DNA of 64,000 nt from Lactarius indigo (taxonomy: Eukaryota; Basidiomycota; Agaricomycetes; Russulales; Russulaceae), in contig JAFKAC010000031.1 of the NCBI GenBank assembly GCA_025766275.1, positions 372,001-436,000 on the forward strand, in the 5' to 3' direction. Position 1 is the first letter of the stretch. Every line of letters begins with the position of its first letter. Made by a program: the position numbers and the translations under genes. The notes under the pieces are model-generated. The model saw nothing but the letters and a program-made list of their open reading frames with translations. It did not search any database and was not told the DNA's origin. Shown here one piece after another: positions 24,600 to 36,640 of the stretch.

Positions 24600-26500
24600 A
24601 CCCATCGTCAGACTATTGTCGTTATATTTCAGCCAAAAGGAATCACCGTAGGTAATATTTCAGGTTCGTGGAGGGGATCGGTCACCGCGATGTTACAAAC
24701 GAACCAGGCTGCAGCTTCTCATTCCCATCCGGCGGATCGTAGCAGTACGGCAAATAACCCGTGAATGCCGCGGCAATCTCGAGCGCTCCTGCTATCTTTG
24801 TGCCTATCCTTGGCTGTATGAGCGGAAATGCGCCTCCGTGATGAGCGCAGTCAAGAAAAGAAATCGGTTGAGTATGGTGCTTCGCGCGCTTCCCTTTACA
24901 GGACCGAGAAATATTGTGCCCAAGCTGCGTTTTGAATTCTCAGGGGAATCCCCCAGGTGAATCCTACCTGGCGCAGCTACCACTGCACATACGTGGACTG
25001 AATGGGCCAAGAAAAGCGTACAACTATTCGGGGGATGGGTGGCGCGACGAAGAAAAATGTCAAGGAAAGGATAGAGTGATGGAAAGCTTGGAAGTTTTAA
25101 ATTTCAACCCTCGAGGGGTACAGGCACGCGGTCATCTGAGAAGTGTGCGCGCTTCCAAGCAGATGGAGTATTTGCCGAGGAGACCTCGTCATGGAGCGAT
25201 GGCAGTGTCCTGTCGTTCTCGGCCCGTGTAACAAACATCCTTGACAGCCGTGGGAGCGTTCGGAATGCACAGCGTAATTTAGCCGGACAGTATCACTGGC
25301 ATTAGCACTGCGTGTAGACACACACTTAGATTCTCGAAACTGCACTCTCACTCTAGCCTCCATCACTTTAACCTCCAAGACAGTATGGCTACTGCACAAG
25401 ACACAGAGCACCGGCACTTTGTGTAGATGGTCTTAGATCACTGCCCCACTCGATAGTGACGGACTGCACCATCCAGGGTCCCTCAGCATCGCAAAGCTCA
25501 GGCAGAGGGTGCCAAACATAAGAATTATCGTTCCACCGAGGTGCCGCCTCATCCTTTTTGAGCCAAGTACGTCCTAGCAGCAAGTCGCATAGGAAGTGAC
25601 CAGCATCCCCTAATACATACCAGTAGGCCACACACAGGATGAGCATCCCTCTAGTCTTCAGAGTGCGAATTGGAACACTGGCGTTGTTGTGCGCTCAGCG
25701 CCGCATTGATACCCCCAAGCTCGAATCTTGATGTACGCATTCGCTAATTAGACGAATCTCGTGTGGACTTAGGTATCAGAGATAATTTAACTGGAACGAA
25801 GGCTAAGGCTAGCGCGCCCACTGGGACATTCGCTTTCGGCGGTCCTACTCCAACCTCGTATACGGGCAGGTTCAGAGTAAAGGAATGGCGGGATATAGTG
25901 GGCTGTCTCCCAATGCAACGTCATCAGGTTCAGGCTGAGTTTCCACGACGCGTCTGTGGGGCCGTACCCTTTAAAGAGGTCTCGAAGTGCTCTTCCCCTT
26001 TCGAGGCTTTGCTCTCTGTCGGGGTCGTTATTCAGAGACGATTATGGGACTCGGCAGAACACGGTCAAACAAATCATATTCGAGCACACGCGAAGATAAG
26101 AACACAGTTCTGAGGCTACAAGTACACTACTACACGGGACTTAGACAATCTGTAATGTACACCTGACATTTACTACGCCATTTTTACTACAGCGAGAATT
26201 CCGAGCTTGAAGCCTGAAGCTTGAATCAGTGAAATCGGTCAGACGTAACATCGTAATACAACACGGCCTAGAAATAAAGCGAAAAAAATAAAAGAGAAAC
26301 ATATATGATTAGCCATATCAAAGCCGAACACTCTTTGGGAACCGAGACCGAGGGTAACGCCTTAGGTGCATTCTCCCGCTTCTTCGAGATGATGTAACTG
26401 GATTTTTTTTAAAAAGAATCACGGTGTAAGCTAGTTGGGTGCTCGATGTGTGTCCTGGTAGTCATTGGTTGTCCTTGGGTGGTACGTCGTGGGGTCCCAC
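24600..26500. other. Intergenic, no gene recognised
   Basis: Contains the second unit of the repeat noted at 17.8-18.5 kb (about 24840-25190). Otherwise only short unassigned frames. Confidence 0.45.
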
Positions 26501-26501
26501 G

Positions 26502-27489
26502 CTACATACCCAAAGTTTGGACCGAGTACAGACAAGTTATAGTTGCGGGGGGCGTTGGCCGGGTAGCCTCGAACCCCTCCTGACTAGTCGTGGGTTCTGG
26601 GGGTGCCGTGGTAGGAGCAGAAGTGAGAGCGTCGGCGTCGTATTGGTTCTGATAGATGGAAGGTGCAGGGGCGTCCCGACGCAGCCTTCGGTTCTTGGAG
26701 CTTCCCAGGTGGAGGTGAGCCATTGCTCGAACCTCCTTCCGAGAACTTTCCCAGCGGCGCGCGGCCGAGTAGACACTTTCCATGTCAGAATGACTTTGCC
26801 AGACCAAGTTGCGTCGCTAGTTCGGTCGGGAGGTTCCCCAAGAATGTGTGCTTCCGGGTGTTGAGAGCCATCTCGTCCGCAGGGATTTGAATCTCCACTC
26901 CTTGGAAGAGGTGCACGTAGTCGGAAATGCTACCACGGTACGTGATCCGTTCCAAACGCAGGCGTAACCCAACAATTCGGGCAGGATCGTCCCAGTAGTC
27001 GAGCATTGCCTGTCGCAAATCGTCCCAGTGCGGTGCTCTGTCGTTATTGGCCGTCCTCTTCGCATAGTACCAGATCAAGGCCGCGTCACGGAGCACAGTA
27101 GACACGTAGCAGGTCCATTTATCGCGAGGTACTTCGCTTGCACACAAGGCGTCCTCCGTCACGCTTAGCCAGATGCGAACGTTCTCACTATCCTTCCCGT
27201 AGAAATGGGGTAGTGTGATCTCTGGGGGGTTGAAATAAGCGGGGGTCCGCGTAGGAGGTGCGTTGATAGTGAAGTGTGCGTTAGAAAAGGCAGACTGTAT
27301 AATATTCATCAAATTCTGCGACGTCACTACACCACGCTCCGCCGCGCTCATTCTCTGATCAAAGTCGTGTAGAATGGTTTGAATAGCAGTGAACGCTTCT
27401 TGTGGGAGCATTGTCGCCAAGAGTTCGAGCGGGGGTACTTGGGGTCCTGCTCCCTCTCCTCCTGGCGCCTCTGGAGGGTTGGGATCCAT
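26502..27489 (-). mobile_element. Orphan Ty3/Gypsy-type gag fragment
   Basis: A 234-codon frame starts at the ATG at 27489 (MDPNPPEAPGGEG) and contains a retrotransposon gag domain. Blocks are FNPPEITLPHFYGKDSENVR, IWLSVTEDAL, VLRDAALIWYYAKR, WDDLRQAMLDYW, LRLRLERI and FLGNLPTELATQLGLA. It runs into a frameshift near 26800, after which gag-like sequence (MESVYSAARRWESSRKE) continues in another frame to about 26502. I see no zinc knuckle, protease, reverse transcriptase, integrase or flanking LTR pair. It is therefore a truncated element, or less likely a gag-derived host gene. Confidence 0.75.
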
Positions 27490-28427
27490 ACGAAACTTGC
27501 TGGGTTATGACTTGGGAGTTGGATAGAGTGAACGGGAATGGACGCGAGTTGGGGTTGGCCAGATAGTGGCGGTTAGGGGTGGCGCTCCTAGAGCGTAAGC
27601 TGTATAGTAGGTAGTGGGTTTGAAAGCTGTTTTGTCGATGAGAAAAACCGGTCAAGGCCAGAAACTCCTTGTGATGTTGCTCGCTTCTCGAGTTGAGTCA
27701 CGGCAAGACGGGAGCGAGAGGCTTGTGTATTTCGTCGTCGCACAGTAGCTCTGAGACTAAATAGGTTTCTAAAATACTTGGCGGTGACGCGTCAGGCCTG
27801 GGTTTTATAAAACACGCTGACCAAGCTCAATTCAGGGTTTATCACAGGTGAGTCGCACTGATTCAAATGGTTTGCTTCCACCAATAGTTGTAGGAAAATA
27901 TCCTGGATTGGATGAACGCCAAGAATATTTCGATGTACATTGGTAAGCGCCGTAGTGTTATGAAATAGAGCTTCCTGTCACGAGGGCCACGGCGATACTG
28001 TAACTGGACAGAATCGTCGCCTTGCTTGACAAGGTGACAAGGTCCTATGGCAGGTCGAAAATTCTGACCGGATCGACAACAACTCCAAACAATCCTAAAT
28101 TTGAACAAATCACTTGACGTCATACATTTACGCTTTGAACAAATTCATTCTGTGTGATCCAGAGAAGGGAAGTGTATGATGCTGTGGGCAAAAATTCGAA
28201 TTCGTACGATAGCAAATCAAGAGTGTCATTCACGCAGTTTCGGGCACTCATCGTAAGAAGTCTTAGCGTAGAATACAAAACGTATTTGTCTGTTCCACAA
28301 AGCCAAACGCCGAACCCCAAGCAAGGTCCCCGTCGACGAAGTCGACACCTAGTTGTCTAAACCCGCTCTTAAATTGTCATGTGTCCCCCCGGTTGGGGGC
28401 CAAAAATCTTTCTGCGTGTCACTCGTC
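27490..28427. other. Intergenic, no gene recognised
   Basis: Sequence between the gag fragment and TPR-CHAT copy A. It may hold the 3' flank of copy A, but no clear match to the flanks of copies B or C was seen. Confidence 0.4.
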
Positions 28428-29720
28428 CTAGTTCTGGTGCCCCGACTCTCGCCATTCAACGCCATCCCAGCAAAAGGCGCATGTCGGGCACCACCAGATC
28501 CGGGACTGTTCTGGTACTTTTAACTGACGGAGTCTGTCGATGACAGGTTTTCCAACGAGATTGTAGAGCTCCACGAGGACAAAGGGAAGGATTTGATCGT
28601 AATGACTCGAATCGAGTCCATATTTGTGTCGCGAGTCTAATAACTTGTCCATTAATGTGTTTTCACGGTCGTGGAATTCGTGAGGAGGACGCGTTGTGAA
28701 GAAGGGTCAGAATGTCAGAGCGACAAAAAGAGTGGTTTATGATGACGACAGGACCAGATGAAGCAGTGTCCAATGACGGGGATCTCAGAAAGCTGTCGAA
28801 TCCCAGCAAGGATTGAAATTGCGAAATGGGTTTGTCGCGTTCCTTCAAAAGCCTACGTTGCTTCAACAGGAGACGACCGAATAGGTCCGTCGCCCTGAGG
28901 TTGTCGGCTGGGCTATCGTCGATGCTCAATTTATGGTTCGGTGGGATGGTGCTAATCGACTCGTCGGGGTGTTCGATCTTCTTGAGGTTTGTGCGCTTGA
29001 ATCCCTCAAAGAGGATCGGACCGAACAATGAGAAAAGGCAATATGCATACCGATCACTTGGGCCAGAGGAAGTGAGTATGGTCCGGCCTTTTTCAATAGC
29101 TCCTTTAATATCCGTCATGTTGTTATTGTGGAACTCAAAGAGACGTTCTTCAAGGAGCTGTACCTTCTGGCTGATCCAATTGAATTCAGGAACGTCGTCT
29201 TTCTCCACAAAAGCAACCAGTTGCTGAGATAATGGCAAATCACCGGAACGTGGTTCGAGGCCGTCTATGGAACCAAAGTAACGGAAACGCTGCTTTGCGG
29301 TGTCTTGCAAGGTCTCATTGACGACGGCACGAAGAGGCCGCGGTGGGACACTGCCAGAAGATGGCGTCGAAAGGGCACTCGCGCGATACATTCCCTCTAA
29401 ATATTCCGGTGTCTGGTGCACCTTCGATCGGAACATCGCCAGCGCCATAACATGGTCCTGAGCTACGGGTACGAATGTGTTCTGGCTGTCTCCGGGGAGG
29501 ACTGGAAGTGATAATTTCATCGTAGAGCGACGTGGCTTCCTCGTAATCATCATTCGCAAAGGTCATACAATAGCGAATGCAGAGAGAATTGGCGAGGGTG
29601 TAACGAGCCTCGGGAAAATCGGGTGGACAGGTGGCGGCAGCACGTGCCGCCCTGTCCGCTCGTGCAAAGACTGCCTTTACTCGTTCCTCCCTTCAACTCA
29701 AACCAGCTAATTTATAGAGA
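28428..29720 (-). pseudogene. TPR-CHAT protein, copy A, truncated and internally deleted
   Basis: The minus strand encodes the middle of a TPR-CHAT protein: NDDYEEATSLYDEIITSS, QRFRYFGSIDGLE and NNNMTDIKGAIEKGRTILTSS. It then jumps from HPDESIST straight to IPPNHKLSIDD, losing roughly 180 residues present in copy C. It resumes with DLFGRLLLKQRRLLKERDK, HNASSSRIP and HKYGLDSSHYDQILPF. Sequence homologous to the family stops at PEQSRIWWCPTCAF, before the catalytic His/Cys blocks. The N-terminal ~230 residues are also missing, and frame changes occur near 29500 and 28655. Clearly a dead copy. Confidence 0.8.
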
Positions 29721-29819
29721 AACCCCTGGAAAGGGCGAAGAACGCACCAGTTTCTCTGATAGATTTCGCCAACAATTATTTGAGACAAAGTTAGTATATG
29801 GGAGGGTACAGAGACTGAC

Positions 29820-30130
29820 CTAGTAAGACGGCCATCCTAGGCCCAGAGAATCGGAACGTAAACCACAAGATGATGAGGCGACGAGTTGAGTTATTGGGGG
29901 TCACAAATGGATCCGGTTTCGACGACCACAATTTCGGGTACCGGTGACACGCTGGAGAATGCAAGCACATCACGCCTTGTGCACGTGTACCAGATAGAAG
30001 CACGGAACGACGTACTAAGGAAAGCACAGCCTGGATTCTCACAACGACGTGGGCGAGCCGTGAGCGTCTGTATCAGCCCACGGTAACAGCCCCGGAAACG
30101 CCACCAAAGACAACACATGAGTGTGGCGGG
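29820..30130 (-). repeat. TPR-CHAT 5' flank, copy A
   Basis: Homologous to the upstream regions of copies B (34012-34330), C (42012-42360), D (47190-47530) and E (36230-36640). Shared landmarks are gtcacaaatgg-tcc, a cacgcctt-tgca-gtgta-cagatagaa segment and cacaa/cacga-gg near the distal end. Confidence 0.6.
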
Positions 30131-30519
30131 CATTCATATAGGACATGTGACACTGCTTCAGGTGTCCTCACTGAGCCCGAAAGGATAACTAGCTTCTCGA
30201 TTACTACAGTAAGCGCTGCTCCCAGCCTCGCTTATGAAAAGAAACATGCCTTAACTTCTGCGTTAACGGCTTCCGTCTGCGCGTCCATGCCTCCGCGCCC
30301 GCCGTGTCCGTCTTGATCGTTATTCCCGCTATCTTTTCCACGCTACTATCTACACTCTCAATCTCCAAGCTTAGCTTGTCGGTTCTTTTGGTCTGACTTC
30401 GAATAATAGAGACGAGTAGAGGTGATGATGATAGTCCGCAGGTCTTGAATACATGCCAGCCTATATCTAAGCACAGCAGAGGAAAAGTGAAGAGTATCGC
30501 CGTGAAAAACATCAAACAC

Positions 30520-30820
30520 AAATCAATACGAGCAGCGAACACAAAAGGTAAACATTTAAGACGTTATGAGAGAGGATGAGGTGTAGGAGAGATATGAGAG
30601 AAACGCGAGTCGAAGCAACACGGGACCCCGGGCCGAAGGGAGACGAGAAAATGATCCAAGGACCTTGCCAAGGACAGAGGAGTTAAAAGCAAAGGAAAAT
30701 ACCAAAGACAAAGTAAAGTCCTGAGACCGGCATCGAGAACGACGACGCGCACTGCTACGAACAGGTAGTGAGCACGATAGTCATATTCAACAAATCCGAC
30801 TACTCACCGATCACCCCCTG
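30520..30820 (-). repeat. TPR-CHAT 3' flank, copy B
   Basis: Nearly collinear with 38520-38845 (3' flank of copy C) and recognisable at 42720-43090. Landmarks are atgagaga-gatga, gcgagtcgaag, gagaccggcatcgagaa-gacgacg and tagtgagcacgatagtcatattcaacaaat (split across the repeat). Part of the tandem unit. Confidence 0.7.
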
Positions 30821-33800
30821 TCACGCACCATAATGAACGAAATTCACCCATCTCTCCAGCGTCATCCGTCTCTTCCTCGCAGCTTCTTCACCTGCGAACT
30901 GGAGCGCTTGAGCAGATCCTCTCGTGATATGGTAACCCCTGATCTGCCTTCGAAGCAGAGAACAACTGCCTTGTAAAAATGTTTCGCCAGCTCCTCTCCA
31001 TCTTACGTCCGCCATCGCCCACATCGTCCCAACAACACTCCGGAACCCGCAGTACTGTACCGCAGCTGCGAGGTGCAGACCCTCGTCGACAATACTCCCT
31101 TCCGTCACCTCAGGCGGTGTGACAAGCAGAGAGAAATGCGAATTCCGCAGTGGGCAGATCCGACCGTACAATATCCAGTATCGTCAGGCGATCACCTCCG
31201 TGAAACTCGAATCCTGCCTCGAATGGTTTTCCAGCTTCCAGCGTACCATGACACGCGAAGTGAACAAATTGGTGGTGACGGAAGCCATCGACGACTGTCG
31301 CCGGTGTCGCAGCTTCTGAGAGGAGACTTGTCACCTCGGCATCGAGAGACTGAACAACTTTGATCTCGCCTCCCACAGTTGGAATGGTTGGGTCAGGTTG
31401 CGCCACAAGAAGTAGGGAAGGTCTATCTGAAGATTGTGAACTGAAGTCACGATTACGAGATTGGATGAGTGCGGACAAGCGTCGGGGTATAGGAGCAGAT
31501 GTAGAGATCCAAGAAATAGTGCATCTCGCCGTCATCGGATGGGATTGGACCCATGGCGTGGAGAGGAAGGGAGCAGAAGACGGATGTCGGGCGCCACCAG
31601 ATCCGGGACTGTTCTGGTACAGTTCAGCTGACGGAGTCGGTCGATGACGTGTTTGCCAACGAGCTCATAAAGCTCCGCGAGGACAAAGGCAAGAGCTTGA
31701 TCATAATGACTTGAATCGAGCCCATATTTATTTCGCGAGTCTAATAACTTGTCCTTTAATGTGTTCGCACGGTCGTAGAAATCACCAGCGGTTGGAATGA
31801 GGGAGGGAGGCGTGTTTTGAAGAAGGATCAGAATGTCAGAGCGCCATTTAGAGTGGTTTATGATAACGATGGGACCGCCGGAGGCGGCAGAACGGAGTGT
31901 GTCGAACGATGGAGATGTCAGGAAGCTGTCGAAGGCCTGGCAAGGTTCGAATTTGCGATATGACATTGTCGCGTTCCTTCAAAAGACCACGCTGCTTCAC
32001 CAACAGACGACCGAATAGGTCCTCTCCCCTAAGGTCGTCAGTTGCGCCATCATCAATGCTTAATTCGTGGCTCGGTGGGATGGACTTGGTGAGCTCCTCG
32101 AGGTCTCGGTTGATTGCTGAAAATTTGTGTGCTAATTGTGGGTTTGCCTGCTGAAGTCTACCGATCGAAGTACGAAGGTGACGCATCTCAGACCAGAGTA
32201 AGGCCCTCCCTCTTTCGAGAGTCTTGATCGCTTCCTCGAGTTGATGTAATTCGACCTGATATGAGACATAGTCCAACGGAATCCTATGATGGTCAGTATC
32301 TAGTCTTCGCGAGAGTGGTGTGCTGTAGCTGCAAAGTTGGTGCGAAAAGCAGGGTATCTTGCATCAATGAGACAGCGGTCTCATACGCCGTGGAGACGGT
32401 GCGGTGTCCAGTAAACTCGCGAAACAGATGCCCAACAACATGCAAGATCGGAACCGATCGGGCAATTCCCCATATCTGTCATTGCAATACTGGGAGAGTA
32501 GTTCCAGTGCTTCATCCAGGTCTTGCGTACGAATGTCGGCCGGGCTCCACTGAAGCGGGTGAGCAAGGTGACGGAAAGATTCCTGGATTGCCTGAATGCC
32601 ACCGATGTGCAATGATGGGCGCCCAAAAATTTGACGGCGGGTGCTGATCGACTCGTCAAGGTACTCGATCTTCCTTGTGCGCCGGAATGCTTTAAGGAGT
32701 AAATCTGCAAATGCTTCGAAAAGGAGTGACGCAGGCGAAATTATTGGAATGGGTGAAGCAAGTATTCTTCGGCCCATTCCCACGGTTTCATCGATGTCCG
32801 TCATGTCGTTATCGCGGATCCCAGAGACAAGTCCATTAAGGAGCTCTAGGTTGTCGAATATCCAATCGATTTTCGCGCCATATTTGTCCCCATCGGCGAT
32901 GGACGCCACTGGCTCTGGCTGAGAAATGCTGGGAGGTGCTTCGTAACCTTCAATGGAACCAAAGTAACCAAAACGATGCTTCGCGATGATTTCCGAGGAA
33001 AAATTTAACCAAGGACGAAAAGCATGCCCAACAGGATCAGAGCTGATAGCGGCACGAATGCGATACATTGCCTTCTCTGAATATTCCGGGGTACGGTGCA
33101 TCATCGATCGGAACGCCGCCACCGCTGCCACAAACTCTTGAACAAAAGCTACGCGTTCGTCCTGAATGTCTCCAGGGGAACTGGAAGCAATAACTTCATC
33201 CACGATGGCCTCAGCTTCCTCGTAATCATCGTCCACAAAAGTCATACTATAGCGGGCGCAGAGACAAAAGGCAAGGTTGCAGTGAATGAGTCGCAGTTCT
33301 GGTTTGCGTATCTTTGCCAGCCGCAGGCACTCAATAACTTGAGCTAATGGTTGACCCAGGGACCATAGAGATTTATTGGATGAAACTGCTTTGGTAAGGA
33401 GAGTGCTGGAGACAGTGATATCGTCTTCGGACGCATCGTCGGTGAGGAGTTCATGGAAGAGGACTGTCATCTCCTCGATGTCCTGCACTGCGTTGCTGCG
33501 CTCCAAATTCACCCGAAATTCCAACGCAATCACGAGCAACGTTGTGACTTCATGACGCGGGAACCCGAGGATTGGGTGAGGCTGGTCTCGAAGATGGCGG
33601 AGGTATTGAGCTGCAAAAATGGCATCTTCTGGCTGCTTGGACACTATCAAGCGCATGAGAAGTGCCTTGACAAGGATTGACAACGCTTGGAAGATAAGTG
33701 GACCGTATTGTAGCCACGAAAGGGATGGGAGGAGGATCGATTTGGTGAGATGAAAAATCGACTTGTCGAGGTCTTCCTTTTGATTTGACTGCATGTGTCG

Positions 33801-34011
33801 CAAGAGTTGCATAAGGGCCAGGGAAAGATGGGAGCGAAGGCGAATGATATTAGGTAGAGGCGATATAGCGAGAATTTCAAGTTGTTGATCATGCAGGATT
33901 TTGGAATCGATTTCGTGGATAGACATAGATTCTGTAAGTGACTGGTTGAGACACAGGGTGGGTCCGCAAAGACAGGGAGGGTATCAGGGACTTACCTAGT
34001 ACGTTGTCCAT
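30821..34011 (-). pseudogene. TPR-CHAT protein, copy B, multiply frameshifted
   Basis: Full-length relative of copy C. Exon 1 is 16 nt (33996-34011, MDNVL plus one base), then an intron 33932-33995, then the long exon. TPR-type helical sequence runs from MSIHEIDSKI to the frameshift near 32400. The frame is then lost near 32280-32400, 31950, 31620, 31500 and just after the catalytic Cys block (SACHTA) near 31105. The CHAT histidine (HFACHGTLE) and cysteine (LSACHTA) blocks are both still present. The terminal block LERWVNFVHYGA ends at the stop at 30821, which marks the original C-terminus. With at least five frame breaks it is most likely a pseudogene, even allowing for some assembly indels. 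Confidence 0.8.
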
Positions 34012-34640
34012 GCTTGCATCAACACTTCAGAATCGGAATGCCAAAAGAGATGGTGAGGTGGGCTATCCGGGCCAAAGGAAGATGCGAGTCACAAATAGGA
34101 CCCTTTAAGACGACCAGTATTTGGGTATTCAGAACCCAGTGAAACATACACCACGCCTTGAACATGTGTATCAAATAGAAGAATAGATGGTAGAACGAGT
34201 AAGATTCACAAGGCAAGCATAGCCAATATTCCCGGAAATCTGTCCTAGCTCAAGAGAACTGCCACCAAAGATAACACCAAGCAGACGAGCGACGAGCAGG
34301 AGGTCGACCAGAGGCAGTGGTCGCTGTGCAGCCGACATTACACGAGGACAAGGCTACTCATGAAAGGAGCTGTGGATGGATTGTGTTGTATCGTAAAGCT
34401 TCTTCAGGTTCACCTGCCATCACCTGCCACAGCAATAGACCAATTGCTCCATTCATTCCGGGTCAACCGGTCTCTGCCAGGCCGCCGCCGTCGACTCCCC
34501 TCCAGTTCCCCTCTCCTATCTCTCCCAACCTCTCTGACCTGTTACTGTATTTCACCACTTGATTGTCAACAATCCCCCCCCCCCATTTCTAGGGTGAGCG
34601 CGTGGTTCCCTTCCGAGCTCGTAAACTGCACTCTTGGATA
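34012..34640 (-). repeat. TPR-CHAT 5' flank, copy B
   Basis: Promoter-side sequence shared with copy C (42012-42570) and more weakly with A, D and E. It includes agaccctttaagacgacc-type sequence, caccttgaacatgtgta, a caatagaccaa...cattcattccg block and ttctaggg-gagcg-tggttccctt. A C-rich run at about 34573-34582 interrupts it. It is too GC-plain to pick a TATA box with confidence. Confidence 0.65.
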
Positions 34641-35989
34641 TATCTCGACTCGTATCGGTACCACGATAATACCGGACTGCCGTGGCTTCATGTGCCTCAC
34701 TTTGATTTCCATTTGTTCACTCTTAGACGCCATGTCGTGTTGTCGTGTCTGTCCCCACCCCCGTTTCTCCATTCTTAATCCCCACGTTGTCCTAACATGC
34801 AGGCTTGAGCTTAGGCATTTTTGTGTATTTTGGCCACTGACTACCATTGACCCTGCAAGACGGTATTTGCCAGTGCTCCGTATCGTCATTTGCTCATTTT
34901 CTTTTTTGTGGTTTTCCCCTACACCAGGTCGCGAGTCAAAGAAATCCCTAGTTGAACTCCATAAGCCCATTCATCTCAGAGTTTCTGCGTCGTCCTCGTT
35001 TCATTCCACTCAGCCTACGTCAGCACCTCGTTCACTCTAGTCCCGACATCCCAACGCCCGTCTTGGTTCTTCCAACGTCTCGCTATTTTCCTAACTTCTC
35101 ACTCTTACTCAGTCTTGTCGAATCGTGCCGTGACCCTCAGCTCGCACACCGCTGATCAGCCTCCTCACTTGTTCCCCCACACTTTCGTCTCTGTTTAACC
35201 GTCCGCTAGGTGTCTACTCGGATACAGCCCTACTCAAGCCCCAGACGCAGTAAGCTCTCAACGCTCCGCGCTTTCCTGATCTCGATCCTAGCTTACACTG
35301 GCCGCCGCCTTATCTACCCCTCCCCGTTCCTCCTCAATTTAGTCTCTGGTCGCTCCTCTCCCCCCTGTTTCAATCCCTGAACTTGTGTACACACTGGATA
35401 GTATGTAAAAACGATGGAGCCACCCATCTTGCGAGGGACAAAAGGGAGAGAGAAAGTCTAGCATGGGTAATATTTGTGCTTTTGTAGTCGGACGATACGG
35501 GGACTGACTCCTTCCGGCGCTATGGACGGTCTGTGAGCAGACGACACCGATCTTTTCCAGCATCATACCGCCCTCTCCCGATTTCACCGCCCTGTCGATC
35601 GTATGTGGGTCGACGACCCCTCACCCTCCTATTGATGAAACCGAAGATAACCCGCGGACCATGTTAGCCTTGCTTGGTTGAACAAAGTGAGTGGGCAAAT
35701 TTCAGGTTGAGTTTGGCTCTCACTAGATAGAGACCATGGCGACCTTGCACATGTCTGCCTTCATAGACGCTTCCTTGTTCTTGGCTGTGTCCAACTTGAA
35801 GGGACCCTCTTTGGTTCTCTCATCTGCCAGAATAGTTCTTTTGTTGCTCATGATTAGCTCGTATGTTGAGGCTTTACTTTAGACTCAGTCTAATCTTTTC
35901 GATGCTTGTCGCCCTCCTCCCATCCCTTTCCTTGAATTCTCTCCATCATCCGGGCTCATGGTCTCCTACCCACGAACGAGATGGAAAGG
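34641..35989. other. Array spacer, pyrimidine-rich on the + strand
   Basis: Long pyrimidine-rich tract with recurring segments of the type cgctattttcc-a-ttctc-ctc-ctctcactcggtc, also seen at about 37370-37430 and 37925-37980. No gene recognised. The 226-codon open frame at 34360-35040 falls within this repeated low-complexity sequence and has no domain. Confidence 0.45.
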
Positions 35990-36640
35990 GTATTGTTTCG
36001 GTCAAATGAAAAAACGGCTTGTCGGAATCTTCCCTTTGATTTGATAGTTTGTATCACTTGGGTCGCATCGTACCCAGACCAAAAATAGAGAACAGATGGA
36101 TATGACCGCTGGTAGCTTGAGATGATTTAGAGAGAATGTGTGTAACGACCAAATCGATTCCGTGCATAGACCCTGTAAACCATTAGTCGAGACACGGCTG
36201 GCATGGGACAGGCCTGGAAAGGCGGAGGGGGGGATTAGGGTGACTATGCTTAAAGCTTAAACACTCGAAAATCGGAATGTCAAGTGAAGCGATGACTCGG
36301 GCTATGGGGGGCGAAAGAAAGATGCCAGTCACAGATGGGTCCCTTCTCGACGGCCAGGATCCGGCTGCCAATAGCCAGCTGACGCCAAGTTGCCAACACA
36401 CCACACCTTGAGCACGAGTATCAAATCAAAGCATGGCAAGACGTACAATGAAACACACATGACATGTAGGCGTCTGTTCCGGCCCACGTACACGGCAACA
36501 GGGCCCAGGAGCTGCTGCAGTACCATAGACTGGACTAGCCTTACGGGCAGCAGAATCGACCAGAGATTCGCTGGTAGTAGTAACTCCAGTTCCCACCAAT
36601 GTGAGATGAGGACAAGACTCATTCATAAGAGGGGCAGGAC
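35990..36640 (-). pseudogene. TPR-CHAT copy E: 5' flank plus N-terminal stub only
   Basis: At 35995-36200 the sequence aligns with the first coding part of the TPR-CHAT genes (ggtc-aatgaaaaa-cg-cttgtcg-a-tcttcc-tttgattt and following bases). It is followed by the shared 5' flank (aatcggaatg-caa, gggctat-ggggg, acaccttgagca-g-gtatcaaatc). Everything downstream of about codon 70 is missing. It looks like a unit that lost nearly all its coding region. Confidence 0.6.

Noticed and set aside
32364..33926. Annotating the 520-codon frame of copy B as a complete protein
   Set aside because: Comparison with copy C shows the same protein continuing in other frames for another ~500 residues. The frame ends at a frameshift, not a natural C-terminus.
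34360..35040. 226-codon + strand frame within the CHAT array
   Set aside because: Pyrimidine-rich low-complexity sequence repeated elsewhere in the array, with no domain and no conserved partner frame.
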